Of a stretch of DNA of 64,000 nt, positions 45,148-54,483 are shown piece by piece. Each line of letters begins with the position of its first letter. The stretch's first letter is position 1. Origin of the DNA: DATAGF01 sp963835685. Its GTDB lineage: Bacteria; Actinomycetota; Thermoleophilia; Miltoncostaeales; Miltoncostaeaceae. The position numbers and the translations under genes were made by a program. The notes beneath the pieces are model-generated. The model worked only from the letters and a program-made list of their open reading frames with translations. It was not told the origin of the DNA and ran no database searches. The stretch lies in assembly GCA_963835685.1 (NCBI GenBank), contig CAWIGI010000010.1, forward strand, positions 248,001 through 312,000. Reading direction: 5' to 3'.

Positions 45148-45329
45148 TCGGACGCTCACGCGGCTGAAGCTCAAACGGGTAGCGGCTCCACGTCGCGCGG
45201 GACGCCCATCGGCGGGACGACCGGCGTGGGCCGCGACCCGAGAACTGCGGCCGGTCGGCGGCGTCAAAGCACCGGCATCAAGTCGGTGCCGGTCAGCCGC
45301 CGAGGATTCCCTCGGCCCCTGCTGCGGCC

Positions 45330-45656
45330 GCTCAGCACCAGCCGGACCCGCCCGAGAACGGGCCGGCGATCCTCTCCGAGCTCAGGGGTGACTACTTGCT
45401 GGACGTCGATCCCGGTGCCCTCGCCAGCATCGACAAGCCGACGTTGCTGGTCGCGGCGACCGACTCGCCCCCAGCCTTCAGGCGCGTCCACGAGAAGGCC
45501 GTCGCCGCCATCCCAAGCGCGCGCGCGGCGCTGGTCGGCGGAGGTCACCTGGTCAATCCGGCCGATCCGGCCGTGCTCGCGTTCGTTGGGGAGGTTCTGG
45601 GTAAGCGCAGCCGCGTAGACCCGGTGTGTCGCTCTCGCGCGTACGCGAGCGCGTAA
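45330..45656 (+). pseudogene. C-terminal fragment of an alpha/beta hydrolase
   Basis: The frame encodes PAILSELRGDYLLDVDPGAL, then IDKPTLLVAATDSPPAF (acid region) and VGGGHLVNPADPAVLAFV (histidine region). This is the last third of an alpha/beta hydrolase. The nucleophile-bearing part is absent, and the sequence before 45330 is unrelated. It is a remnant and part of the decayed stretch. Confidence 0.6.
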
Positions 45657-45739
45657 ATGGCCCTGGCGGGCACGCTCGCTCTGGACGAGACGCAGGAGCG
45701 ACGGCACAGGCTGCCCGCCGCCGGGGGCCCTGTGGCGTC

Positions 45740-45995
45740 TGAAGGTGACATGTTCACGGCGACGACCACGGCCTGCGGCGGTAGGGGCGCCTCAGGGGAG
45801 CAGGGTCCGGGGGGTAGGCGGGACAGGACGACCGCGCCGGGGGAGGGCCAACCGGATTGGTCCAGCGCGCGGTCGAGGGCGTGGCGCAGCTTGAGCTCGC
45901 AGATGGCGCCCTCGGCGTGGGCCTGGCGGTCGATCTGAGCGTCGCGGCCGGCCGCGGTGGCACAGGCCGCGGCGGCCGCGCACCCTTCGGGATGG
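45740..45995 (-). pseudogene. transposase C-terminal remnant
   Basis: The minus-strand frame reads DRQAHAEGAICELKLRHALD followed by RALDQSG, which resembles the C-terminal HAEGxxAELKxRHGLxRA pattern of IS1182-like DDE transposases. No start, catalytic triad or terminal inverted repeats were found. It is probably a relic of an insertion sequence, close to the other mobile relics. Confidence 0.45.
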
Positions 45996-46181
45996 CGGAG
46001 CATGTTGGGCTGGGGCGGGATGAGCGCCAGGACCCCGCGCCCGGCCAGCTCCAGACCGCCGACTCGACAGCGATTCGCGGGCCTCAGCCAGTGAGCCCTT
46101 CCGGCTGTTGACGCGCCGCGCCCGTTAGGGGATACCTGACACCCGCCACGCCAGCGGATTGCCGAGGCGACAGGAGGCACC

Positions 46182-46865
46182 GTGCGATCAGACTCCAATG
46201 GCAGCGCGCGCGCGACGTTGTGGGAGCGCTGGGCGCCCGCGTCGGGCGCCGTGTCCGTGATCCTCCTGGTCATCGCATTCCTCGTCGCGGGCAGCTCGCC
46301 TGACCCGGACGCTCCCGAGACCGAGATCGCCTCGTACCTGGCCTCGGACTCCAACCAGAACCAGAACTTCGCGGCGTTCTTCGTGTTCCTGGCGGGCGTC
46401 CTCTTCATGCTCGTCTTCCTCTCCGTGCTGCGGTCGCGACTGGCGGCGGCCGAGGGCTCTGGCGGGGGCCTGGCCCCTCTAGCCTTCGGGTCAGGGGTGG
46501 CCAGCGCAGCCCTCTGGATCGGCGCCGTCTCATTCTTCGTCGCCCCGCTGGCCGTAGCCGACGAGCGGGGGGCGCTCGGCGCCCCAGCGGACCTCTACGC
46601 GTTCGCGAACGACGCCGGCTACCTCCTGTGGATCGGGGCGGTCGTCCTGGGCGCGCTGGTGGTCTGGGCCACATCGGCGGTCGCATTCAGGACGGGCATG
46701 CTGCCGCGCTGGTTCGCGTGGGTCGGGGTGGTGGTGGGCGTGATCTGCCTGTTTGCGATCTTCTTCATCCCGGCCTTCGTGTACTGGGCCTGGATCCTGG
46801 TCGCCTCGCTCCTGCTCCTGCGCCCCCGAGCCGGCGCCTCTAGGGCGGCCCCCTCGCCAGCCTGA
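46182..46865 (+). CDS. DUF4386-like membrane protein
   Basis: The 227-residue protein has about six membrane helices, with pairs such as GAVSVILLVIAFLVAG and FAAFFVFLAGVLFMLVFLSVL and a polar PDPDAPETEIASYLAS segment after the first helix. This order is like the DUF4386 family of small membrane proteins of unknown function. The GTG follows AGGAGGCACC. It is intact, unlike its left neighbours. Confidence 0.7.
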   Translation: MRSDSNGSARATLWERWAPASGAVSVILLVIAFLVAGSSPDPDAPETEIASYLASDSNQNQNFAAFFVFLAGVLFMLVFLSVLRSRLAAAEGSGGGLAPLAFGSGVASAALWIGAVSFFVAPLAVADERGALGAPADLYAFANDAGYLLWIGAVVLGALVVWATSAVAFRTGMLPRWFAWVGVVVGVICLFAIFFIPAFVYWAWILVASLLLLRPRAGASRAAPSPA

Positions 46866-46885
46866 GTCGACTCAGCCGGCGAACG

Positions 46886-46930
46886 GAACCGCGCCAGGAT
46901 TCGAACCTGCGCTGCAAACCGCGGGTTCCG
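46886..46930 (-). other. tRNA-like 3' fragment (T arm), candidate att site
   Basis: On the minus strand the segment contains GCAGGTTCGAATCCTG, a tRNA T arm, with upstream sequence like the 3' side of an anticodon arm. The isoacceptor is unclear and there is no 5' half. It lies next to the first copy of the integrase-tail repeat, the usual order of integrase gene end and attachment site. Confidence 0.45.
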
Positions 46931-46938
46931 AGCGTCGG

Positions 46939-46971
46939 GGGGCCATCGAGGGGGCCATCGGGGCGACACGC
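46939..46971 (-). repeat. integrase-tail repeat, copy 1
   Basis: A stretch of about 31 identical bases (GGGGCCATCGAGGGGGCCAT and on to CGACAC) also occurs at 48557-48588. The second copy lies next to an integrase remnant, so this copy probably marks the end of a lost integrase gene beside the tRNA-like fragment. Confidence 0.6.
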
Positions 46972-47131
46972 GACGACGTGCGCCGGGGGTGTCCGCAGCC
47001 GCCGGCGAACTCTCAGGAGCGCGCGCGTAGGGCGACACCGGACCCTCGGGCCATCTCACGTCCTGCGCTCGAGGCTCGTTCTCTTGACGCACCCCGCCAC
47101 GAAAGGGCAAGCGATGACCAAGGAGGGGACG

Positions 47132-47992
47132 ATGATCGGTGACATGTGGAACCTGAGCGGCCGAACGGCGATCGTGACAGGGGCGTCGTCCGGGCTGGGC
47201 GTCACGTTCTCCGAGGCCCTCGCCGAGGCCGGCGCGAACGTGGTGGTGGCGGCCCGCCGGGCCGACCGCCTGCAGGAGCTCGCCGGCCGCATTGAGGCGG
47301 GCGGTGGCCGGGCGCTGGCCGTCACCTGCGACGTCGCCGATCCCGAGCAGGTGGCCGAGATGACGCGCGCCGCGGTCGAGCGCTTCGGCCGCCTGGACAT
47401 CCTGGTCTGCAACGCGGGCACGACCGGCGACGCCGGGCCGATGGCCGAGAAGCTGCCCCACGAGCTCTTCGAGCAGACGGTCCGCGTCAACCTGCTCGGG
47501 GTCTGGTACTGCTGCCGCGACGTCGGCGCGGTCATGCTGGGCCAGGGCGCAGGTGCGATCATCAACGTCTCGTCAACCGCCGGGGTCGGCGGGGTCCAGC
47601 ACTTCCCGCCCGCCTACCAGGCCACGAAGGCGGCAGTGATCAACCTGACCCGCAACCTCGCCCTCTCGTGGGCCGGGCGCGGGGTGAGGGTCAACGCGCT
47701 GGCCCCGGGCTGGTTCCCCAGCGAGATGGCAAGCCCCTTCATCGAGGCCCCGGTCTACGGTGAGCACATCCTCCGCCACGAGCCCACCGGCCGCGTCGGC
47801 GACCCCGCCGAGCTGGTGGGTCCCCTGCTCTTCCTCGCCTCCGACGCGTCCAGCCGGGTGATCGGCGAGACCCTGGTGGTCGATGGCGGTCACTCGGCGG
47901 GCTTCATGGGAACCCAGTACGGCCAGGAGCTCTACGACTTCCACGCCGCGATCGTCCCGGACGGTCTTGGCGAGCGCATCGTCCCCCAATAG
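47132..47992 (+). CDS. short-chain dehydrogenase/reductase
   Basis: The 286-residue SDR has the cofactor loop TGASSGLGVTFSEALAEAG and AARRADR (NADP-type basic pair). NAG, the catalytic Ser in NVSSTAG, YQATKAAV with the Tyr-x3-Lys pair and a C-terminal substrate loop follow. It oxidises or reduces an unknown alcohol or ketone. The ATG at 47132 was chosen because AAGGAGG lies 7 bases before it; a second ATG six codons upstream overlaps that site. A DUF1330 gene follows 209 bases downstream. Confidence 0.88.
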   Translation: MIGDMWNLSGRTAIVTGASSGLGVTFSEALAEAGANVVVAARRADRLQELAGRIEAGGGRALAVTCDVADPEQVAEMTRAAVERFGRLDILVCNAGTTGDAGPMAEKLPHELFEQTVRVNLLGVWYCCRDVGAVMLGQGAGAIINVSSTAGVGGVQHFPPAYQATKAAVINLTRNLALSWAGRGVRVNALAPGWFPSEMASPFIEAPVYGEHILRHEPTGRVGDPAELVGPLLFLASDASSRVIGETLVVDGGHSAGFMGTQYGQELYDFHAAIVPDGLGERIVPQ

Positions 47993-48201
47993 CGGGGGAG
48001 GAGGCGTCCCGCCGGTCACAGCCCTAGCGCCAGGACCTGGGCCGGACGGGGCCTGCGCCCGCCACGACCTCTGTCGTACGATCGCGCCCCGGAGGGCCGT
48101 CGTGCCCGGGAGCGCGGCTCAGAATGGGAGCTAGCGTGGTCGAAACGCCGGCCACGCTCGATGGCGACTCGGCCGACGCAGGATCACGACAGGAGGAGAC
48201 C

Positions 48202-48519
48202 ATGGCGGCGTACTGCCTCTTCGACAACGTCGAGATCACCGACCGCGCCGCGCTGGCCGAGTACGCCTCGAAGGTCGGCGAGACCGTCCGCCGGCACGGT
48301 GGGCGCTACCTCGCGCTGGGCGGGACGGTGGAGCCCATCGAGGGCGCGCCCACGCTGCATGAGCCCGTCCTCCTCGAGTTCCCGGACCTCGCCGCCGCGC
48401 ACGCCTGGTACGACTCGCCGGAGTACCGGCCCCTGCGCGACCTCCGCCACGCCGCTGTCCGCACGACGGCGGTCTTCTTCGAGACGCCCGCCTCCGTCCT
48501 CGACCGGACCCGGGCGTGA
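48202..48519 (+). CDS. DUF1330-family protein
   Basis: The 105-residue protein opens MAAYCLFDNVEITDRAALAEY, the standard DUF1330 N-terminus, with RYLALGGTVEPIEG and the PVLLEFPDLAAAHAWYDSPEY segment. The fold is a small ferredoxin-like dimer of unknown function. The ATG follows CAGGAGGAGACC; 26 upstream codons in frame were left out. Confidence 0.87.
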   Translation: MAAYCLFDNVEITDRAALAEYASKVGETVRRHGGRYLALGGTVEPIEGAPTLHEPVLLEFPDLAAAHAWYDSPEYRPLRDLRHAAVRTTAVFFETPASVLDRTRA

Positions 48520-48556
48520 CGCGCGCTACCGGCCCTCGGGAGGATCGTGCCCCAGT

Positions 48557-48588
48557 CGGGGGCCATCGAGGGGGCCATCGGGGCGACA
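48557..48588 (-). repeat. integrase-tail repeat, copy 2
   Basis: Second copy of the repeat at 46939-46971. It lies just downstream (minus strand) of the integrase remnant. Confidence 0.6.
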
Positions 48589-48628
48589 CTCGGACGACGA
48601 GTTGACGACGAAGGGCGAGACGAGCCGC

Positions 48629-48830
48629 TCAGGGCAGCAGCGACGCGCGCTCGACCTCGCGATCGTCGACCAGGACGTGCGCGTAGGTGTCGAGCGTCAC
48701 GCTCGCTCGCGCGTGCCGGCGGCGCGAGCGACCTCGTGCACCGGCAGGCCCTCGTGCAGGCGAAGCGAGATGAAGCGGTGGCGGAGGTCGTGCAGGTTGA
48801 AGCGCGGCACGCCCGCCGCCTTGCACGGCG
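48629..48830 (-). pseudogene. tyrosine recombinase (phage integrase) C-terminal remnant
   Basis: Two minus-strand frames together give the end of a tyrosine recombinase. First comes GVPRFNLHDLRHRFISLRLH with the HxLRH box; then, after a frame change at about 48700, SVTLDTYAHVLVDDREVERA with the catalytic Tyr. The N-terminal two thirds is missing; at about 48830 the sequence changes abruptly to a plus-strand hydrolase fragment. It cannot be active. Confidence 0.75.
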
Positions 48831-48837
48831 CGGCAAA

Positions 48838-49093
48838 CGCCGACACCTTCGCCGGCGAGGCGGCTGATCCGGCATGGGCGGACATCGACCTGGATGCCCT
48901 AAGTGGCATCACATTTCCGGTGCTCCTAACGCAGGGAGACCAGAGCCCACCCATGTTCGCGAAGATCATCGCGCGGCTGGCCGCGGCCATGGACAACGCC
49001 GAGGTGAGGACGCTGCCGGGCGCCGGGCACGTTCCCCACGCGACGCACCCTGCCGACTACGTGGCGGTGATCAGCCGATTCGCGGCCGGCTGA
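48838..49093 (+). pseudogene. C-terminal fragment of an alpha/beta hydrolase
   Basis: The frame encodes FAGEAADPAWADIDLDAL, then ITFPVLLTQGDQSPPMF (acid region) and LPGAGHVPHATHPADYVAVI (histidine region) to a stop. This is the last 80 residues of a hydrolase. The left side is cut by the integrase remnant, so the junction near 48835 is a recombination point. The following 49094-49410 contains no gene that I can support. Confidence 0.65.
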
Positions 49094-49410
49094 TCCGCCA
49101 AATCTCTTCCTCACGCTGCGACATCACGCCGCGCCGCCGACGCACGATCTGGCAGCCGTCAGCACGCTTCCCTCCCGAGCGACAGAGAGACCCACTGCTC
49201 CTTTCCCACGAAGGGAGGCGTCTCCGCGGCGACGCCTGGGGCTCTCGCTCAGGACGAGCCTCGGGCGCGTCAGCCCGACCGCAGCAGACGCTCGCAATCG
49301 CCTTACCGAAGCAGGCGTGACGGGAGCTTCGGCTTGGGGCTCCTCCGCCTCGTCCAGAGCAGCAGCCGGCCCGTCGCCGGGCTCGGTGTTGCTGTCACGC
49401 GAAAGCGCAA

Positions 49411-50253
49411 CTAGGCGAATCGCTTCACGAAGTCGAGTGCCGTCTGTGCCACCTCGCGCCAGCCGCTGTCGATCGTGAGCGAGTGCCCGCGGTTCGGGAT
49501 CCTGGTGATCTCGGTGACGGACTCGTTGTGCTTCTGGCGCTTGTAGGCGGCGTTGGCGATCGCCCACGGGACGGTGTGGTCCTTCTCGCCCTCGATGATC
49601 AGCAGCGGGCCACGGTCTGGATTCCTAGGATCGACCTTGGCCTCGGTGAAGGGGTTGAGGTTCGCGTTCGCCATCTGCATCAGGGCCACCCCGGGGGTGG
49701 CCACGTGGTAGGTGTCGTACAGGTGCCGCGCCTCGTTCTCGTCCAGCGCATTGGCCCAGCCGTACTTGAACTGGTCGAACGTGAGGGTGATCGCGCGGCC
49801 GCGGTTGAGCGGATTCCGCAGCACCGGGCTGGCCGACTTCAATGCCGAGAGCGGCAGGGGCAGGACGCCTCGGAACGGCCCCGGGTCGATGGCCACCGAG
49901 GCGGCTGAGAGCCCCCGGTCGGCGATCATGTAGGTGAGCAGGCCGCCCGTCGAATGGCCCATCACGGCGGGCTTCTTATCGAGCTGGTCGATCACCTTGG
50001 CGGTGTGGTCGGCAACCTGCTTCAGGGTCTTCCTCGCGAAGACGTCGGGGTTCGCCCGCGCTTCCTCGACCGTTTCCGGATCGTCAGGCCAGGAGGGCGT
50101 CACACCCGCGTAGCCGTTCTCCTCGAACAGACCGACCCAGTTGTCCCAGCTGCTCGGCAGGAGCCAGAGCCCATGGATGAAGACGACCGGCGTCTTGCCG
50201 CTCGAGTTGGCTTGATCGATCTGGCGCTGCTCGCGCTCGGTGATCTCGGCCAT
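49411..50253 (-). CDS. alpha/beta hydrolase
   Basis: The complete 280-residue hydrolase has VVFIHGLWLLPSSWDNW (oxyanion), the elbow VMGHSTGGLLTYMIA and LLIIEGEKDHTVPW (Asp). The histidine is in PNRGHSLTIDSGW. It resembles the lipase-like proteins that act as esterases in actinobacteria; the substrate is unknown. It starts at an ATG behind GGGGAAGGAG. It is one of the few intact genes in this part. Confidence 0.87.
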   Translation of the reverse strand: MAEITEREQRQIDQANSSGKTPVVFIHGLWLLPSSWDNWVGLFEENGYAGVTPSWPDDPETVEEARANPDVFARKTLKQVADHTAKVIDQLDKKPAVMGHSTGGLLTYMIADRGLSAASVAIDPGPFRGVLPLPLSALKSASPVLRNPLNRGRAITLTFDQFKYGWANALDENEARHLYDTYHVATPGVALMQMANANLNPFTEAKVDPRNPDRGPLLIIEGEKDHTVPWAIANAAYKRQKHNESVTEITRIPNRGHSLTIDSGWREVAQTALDFVKRFA

Positions 50254-51319
50254 GGTGGCGCTCCTTCCCCTGGGCGGCGGACGAGTCCACTCCGGTCAAT
50301 ACCCGACCATAACCGCTCGGATCACGCGTATAGGGGGCCGACCGTCCTGCTCGGGGGGCTGCCCCCGCGAGGCGACGTCCCCTCGTTGACTTGGGTTCAG
50401 TCGGGTCGAGGTCCGAGATGACCTCACAAACCCCCCGCCTCTCCTTCCCGCAGCGGTACAGCACGCCGAGGCGGCCAACCCGCCAGCGCCGGTGGACACC
50501 GGGCGAGGGCCCGACCCGCGTTGCCACCCCGCGAGCACGACCGACATCCCCAGCCGCGGCGATCAAGGAGCCATGCTCTCGCCGACACGGCGAACCTGGA
50601 GCACGCGCGAGGCCGGCGGTGGGGAGTGCCTTGACGGGAGCGGGCAGGAGGGTCACTGTGAAGGAGCGAGCGCGAGCACACTTGGTTCCAAGTCGCTCAA
50701 GCACTCGCCGCACCGGATCGGAACGTGAACCGGATGCACCGTGGTCCGCAGGTCAGCCGCTCCAATGCCGTCACTCGCCGGGCGAGACGCCCGGGAATCG
50801 TGACGGAGGCGCCGCACGGCGCGTCGCGGCTCACTGAGGCGGGCGCTCGGGACGACAACCGCTCGCTGCCGGTCCAGAGGGGCGCCGCGGAACGGCGCGC
50901 GCACGATGGTCGACCACGCGGCCAGACGACCAGCGCCCGCACGGGCGCGGCAGCCGCAGGGCGGTGACGCCTTTGGATGCGGCGAGAGAGGACGGTTCCT
51001 TCCCCCCGATTCCCGAGGCGTCGGGGCCGTCCGCCAACCCCACCCAATCAGGTGCCCGCGCAGGCGCCCGGAGACGAGGCCGCCGGAGCGCGGGGCACCG
51101 AACCAGGTGCCACTGAGGGGTCGTCGGTGATGGTCCGGACCGGCGGCCCCTTGACAGCCTTCCTGCTCCCCGGACCGGAGGGTCGGTCGACGGGGGACGA
51201 GGGGTGAACGGTGATGGCGAGCGGCGGCCGCCGCTCGGCGGTTCGGCAACGAGGCCTGGCGCCGGCCCCCTGCGCACGGGGGCGCAGAGCGACCCCGCTG
51301 CCCTCAGGAGGCCCGAGCG
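50254..51319. other. gene-free stretch, mostly repeat copy A
   Basis: No frame in this stretch looks coding. About 50600-51170 is one copy of the diverged repeat; the rest (50254-50600 and 51170-51319) shows only low-complexity GC-rich sequence and the ribosome site of the Hsp20 gene. Confidence 0.6.
50600..51170. repeat. diverged repeat of about 570 bp, copy A
   Basis: Aligns along its length with 57370-57945 in direct orientation. Shared blocks are GGATGCACC, GGCAGCCGCAGGG or AGCGGCCGCAGGG, GGTGACGCCT(T/C)TGGATGCGG, AATCAGGTGC and GAGGGGTCGTCGGT. Both copies carry stops and frame changes in all frames, so they look non-coding. Function is unknown. Confidence 0.7.
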
Positions 51320-51775
51320 ATGCTGATGCAATTCGATTCGTTCCGCGGCGAGCTTGACCGCTTGGCCGAGCAGATCATGTCGGGCGCGCGGCCGCCGCGG
51401 CCGGTTCCGATGGACGCCTACCGGCGCGGCGACGAGTTCGTGGTCTCCTTCGACCTGCCGGGCGTGGACCCGGGGACCATCGACCTCACCGTCGAGCAGA
51501 ACATCTTGACGATCAAGGCCGAGCGGCGTTTCGAGGGCCGCGAGGGCGATCAGGTGATCGCCGCCGAGCGCCCGCACGGCGCGTTCAGCCGCCAGCTGTT
51601 CCTGGGCGACACGCTCGACGCCGAGCGCCTCGAGGCCACCTACGCGACCGGGGTGCTGACGCTGCAGATCCCGGTGGCTGAGGCGGCCAAGCCCCGCAAG
51701 GTGCCGATCGCCGCGGGCGCCGACGTGCGGACGATCGAGGCTCAGGCCACCCCGGGCAAGACCTCGACCCTATGA
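51320..51775 (+). CDS. Hsp20/alpha-crystallin small heat-shock protein
   Basis: A 151-residue protein with the alpha-crystallin domain at about residues 30-125 (AYRRGDEFVVSFDLPGVDPG, FSRQLFLGDTLDAERLEATY, GVLTLQIPVAE). The C-terminal KPRKVPI provides the IxI-like anchor of the family. It is an ATP-independent chaperone that holds unfolding proteins in the cytosol. The ATG follows CAGGAGG. No CIRCE or HAIR palindrome is obvious upstream, where the 570-bp repeat ends. Confidence 0.92.
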   Translation: MLMQFDSFRGELDRLAEQIMSGARPPRPVPMDAYRRGDEFVVSFDLPGVDPGTIDLTVEQNILTIKAERRFEGREGDQVIAAERPHGAFSRQLFLGDTLDAERLEATYATGVLTLQIPVAEAAKPRKVPIAAGADVRTIEAQATPGKTSTL

Positions 51776-51806
51776 GCGCCGGACCGACCCCGGCGCTCAA
51801 TACGGT

Positions 51807-52262
51807 CTAGGCGCCGGGCCAGGCGGCCACCGTCGTGTCCTCGCCGAAGGTGAAGGCGGAGCCGAGGCCGGCGTATCCCAGAAGGCGACGCACGCGGGGG
51901 CTCGCGCCGACGAGACCGAGCCGACGGCCCGCCCGGTGCGCCCGGTTCCGCAGGCTCACGAGGGCGCAGATGCCGGCGGAGTCGAGAAGCCGGACTTCCG
52001 CGATGTCGACCAGCAACCGATCCGCTGCGGGGTCAAAGAACTCGATCTGGCGGACGAAGTGCGGGACCGTGTAGATGTCGAGGTTGCCCGACAGGCGGAA
52101 CAGGACCGAGTCCCGGCGCCGGCGACAGACGACCGACAGCCGCGAGCCGCCCCCGAGCGGCTGGCGGGCCCCTTGAACGGCGACGGTGTCGGGGTGCGGT
52201 CGGGGCTCTGCGCGAAGCAGCGGTGCGTGCTGCCCCGGCGGGAGGAGGGTTGCGGATGGCAT
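51807..52262 (-). CDS. STAS-domain protein
   Basis: A 151-residue protein with an extra N-terminal part of about 50 residues and then a STAS domain with VRLLDSAGICALVSLRNR, where the Ser of DSA is the putative phosphosite. It resembles anti-sigma factor antagonists but has no kinase or phosphatase neighbour. The ATG follows ACGGAGGCGC. The gap 52263-52620 that follows shows no coding signal. Confidence 0.82.
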   Translation of the reverse strand: MPSATLLPPGQHAPLLRAEPRPHPDTVAVQGARQPLGGGSRLSVVCRRRRDSVLFRLSGNLDIYTVPHFVRQIEFFDPAADRLLVDIAEVRLLDSAGICALVSLRNRAHRAGRRLGLVGASPRVRRLLGYAGLGSAFTFGEDTTVAAWPGA

Positions 52263-52620
52263 GAGCGCCTCCGTTCTACCGGCCGGTGCCGGGCGAGGCG
52301 ACGGGAGGGGGCTGGGCTGGCATCAGTCCCCCTCGGGTGCCGTCCGGACCGTTTGCCCGGAGGGCGAAACCCCTCGTCAATACGCCCACCCTACTCCTGT
52401 CCCGCGCGCCGCGGGGGAGAAACACCCGGACGGTGACACCCCTCTCGGCCGGCAGGGTGGGCACCGCGGTCCTCGAGCTCGGAGCGCTGAGAGCTGGCGA
52501 GAACCGCCGCCATGTGGCTGGGACGGGTGCCGACCCCGAGCGCCTCGGCGGCATCCCTGCCATTGGGCGCTCGGTCAGCGGGGCGATTCGGGGCATGCAG
52601 TCAGAAAAGAGAGTGTGCAG

Positions 52621-52941
52621 ATGACCGAGCCCCTCGACCTCGACCCGATCCGCACGCGCCTGGCGGCAGCGTCACCCGGGCCGTGGCGGTGGGAGGACTG
52701 GGGCGATCCACCCGTGGACCATGAGCGCAGCGCCTACACGCTGGCATCGGATGAGCCCGTCGGCAGCGATCTGCTCCCCGGCCTCACGAAGGCCATCTGC
52801 ACCGCGGCGCAAGCGACCTCAATGTGGAAGAACCCAGCCGACGCGGACCTCATCGCCCACGCCCCCAGCGACATCGCCGCCCTCATCGCCGAGGTCGAGC
52901 GGCTACGGGGCACAGACCCCGAGATGGCGATGATGTGGTGA
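52621..52941 (+). CDS. phage Ea22-like protein
   Basis: A 106-residue protein matching the pattern of phage-encoded Ea22-like proteins: IRTRLAAASPGPWRWEDWG at the N-terminus and NPADADLIAHAPSDIAALIA then EVERLRG at the C-terminus. Such genes are common in prophages and their role is unknown. It points to phage-derived DNA here. The ATG follows AAAAGAGAG. Confidence 0.75.
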   Translation: MTEPLDLDPIRTRLAAASPGPWRWEDWGDPPVDHERSAYTLASDEPVGSDLLPGLTKAICTAAQATSMWKNPADADLIAHAPSDIAALIAEVERLRGTDPEMAMMW

Positions 52942-53047
52942 ATGGGTGACCCACCCGCGACCAGCCGAACGCGTGGCGGCATCATCACGCACAATCGCGG
53001 CGCTTCCTGGTCCCAGCGATCCTGGGGCGGTCAAACTGGCTCGCAGG

Positions 53048-53215
53048 CTAGTCATCCGCCTCAACCCCCGCAGGGGCGGAGTCAGACGAGTCCTGGGCCC
53101 GGCTGGGAGGATCTGAGCTCGGGAACGATTGCTTCGATGGCTCCTCGACGACGTCGCTGGGGGCGGGAGAGACGCTCGGAGGCGCCTGGAGCTCTCCGGT
53201 CGCGCCCTCTCGTGG
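53048..53215 (-). pseudogene. remnant of a SFPASDPP-type small protein
   Basis: The minus-strand frame ends with DVVEEPSKQSFPSSDPPSRA and a stop, close to the EASKxSFPASDPPSW pattern of a widespread family of very short proteins. No start codon lies within 60 codons upstream that would give the usual length, so it may be broken. The rest of 52942-53817 shows no other coding signal. Confidence 0.4.
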
Positions 53216-53817
53216 CTCGTGGCGCGCATCGGGAAGGTCGAGCGCAGCCCGCCAGGTCCGTGGCAGGCCCCGACGCCACGGGCCGCGCTTTGGCCCCTGA
53301 GGCGACCGCGCGGCGGGATTGCTGTCGAAGAACTGGCTCACCCCAAGGCCCCATCGCGCCGATCCGCCGACCCGCCGACTGTAGCCGCACTGGCCAGGTC
53401 CCGGGGTCCCCAACGCCCTCGACTGCGCGAAGCAGCTCGCCCACTCGGGCGCGGAGCCGGCCGCAGGGCGCGAGTTCCAGGTGGCGTGGGCACTCATCAT
53501 CTTGTGCGTCGAAGTGGTGCTTGGTGGAGCGGCTGCTCGAGCCGCCCATGAGGTCCGTCGGCGCGCTCGCCCTTCGGTGCCTTCGGTGGGGCGACGTCGC
53601 TCTTCGCCGATGGCCGGCGGAGGCGGCGGCGGCCTAGCGTCGCCGGGCTTGACGGCCTCCCCCGCCCGGCCCAAGGCGCCGGTCGTCGGCTGGTCGCCCA
53701 GATCGTCCCCACGCCAGTCGGTCCACCCGCTCTGCGAGCCCTGCGTTCGCCCCGGTCGCTCCTCGGTCGTCAACGCCGTCGACGAGGAGACGAACCGGAG
53801 CCCGATCTGGTCAGAGG

Positions 53818-54483
53818 CTACGGGCCGCGGGGGGCGTCGGCGCCGCGCGCGTAGACCTGCCAGGCCTCCCAGGGGACGATCAGGGAGCGCCCGTCGACCA
53901 TCAGCCAGCCGCGGCCGATGAGCCCCCGGAAGGCCGCGACCAGGGCGTCCTCGTCGGCCCCCACGAGGAGCGGCCACTGGACGTGGGTCAGGGCCCGGCG
54001 CAGGCGGATGCCGGCCGGCGTCCCGACGCCGGCGCGCTCGACGAGCTGCGCGAGGCGCACCAGCAGGCGCCGCTCCACTGAGAGCGCGTCCATCAGCGAG
54101 GTGAGCGCCTCGAGCATCGTCGCCGCGTCGCGCGCGAGCTCACTGCCGCTGGGCAGGCGTTCGCCCGCGCGGTCCGCGAAGACCGATTCCGGGTCGAGCA
54201 GCCCGACGTCGCCGTGGCAGTCGGCGAGGGGCGCCACGCCGACCCATGCCACCTCGAAGAGGTGCTCCTCGCGCACCATTCCCGGGGGCAGGGGCACCCC
54301 TCGCCGCCAGGAGCGCGGCGGCGCGCGCCGCGAGGCGAACTCGAGCATCCCACGGGCGGGGTCACCGCCCACCCGGAACCCGGAGCCGGGGCGGAACGCC
54401 TCGGCCGGCGCCACGGGGAAGAGCGGCTCGCGCGCCGGCGGCTCCGTCACCCCGAGTCCCGTCATGCCCTGCGCCCCGCTCAC
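53818..54483 (-). CDS. hypothetical protein (221 aa)
   Basis: A complete frame with normal codon use and an acidic, soluble product. Features are GMVREEHLFEVAWVG, a helical LEALTSLMDALSVERRLL and a C-terminal GWLMVDGRSLIVPWEAWQ. I recognise no domain. It starts at a GTG (an ATG lies 6 codons further in). It is flanked by decayed DNA on the right and by a 314-base gap (54484-54797) without visible genes on the left of the next gene. Confidence 0.6.
   Translation of the reverse strand: MSGAQGMTGLGVTEPPAREPLFPVAPAEAFRPGSGFRVGGDPARGMLEFASRRAPPRSWRRGVPLPPGMVREEHLFEVAWVGVAPLADCHGDVGLLDPESVFADRAGERLPSGSELARDAATMLEALTSLMDALSVERRLLVRLAQLVERAGVGTPAGIRLRRALTHVQWPLLVGADEDALVAAFRGLIGRGWLMVDGRSLIVPWEAWQVYARGADAPRGP

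Noticed and set aside
45272..45292. Inverted repeat ACCGGCA/TGCCGGT as a terminator
   Set aside because: Only 7 bp and many such chance repeats are expected at this GC content.
50653..51249. Protein gene in repeat copy A
   Set aside because: The frame is not kept in copy B, and no domain or ribosome site is present.
53048..53977. 309-codon minus-strand gene
   Set aside because: Only the last part resembles a known small protein; the remainder is low complexity and overlaps the real gene at 53818.
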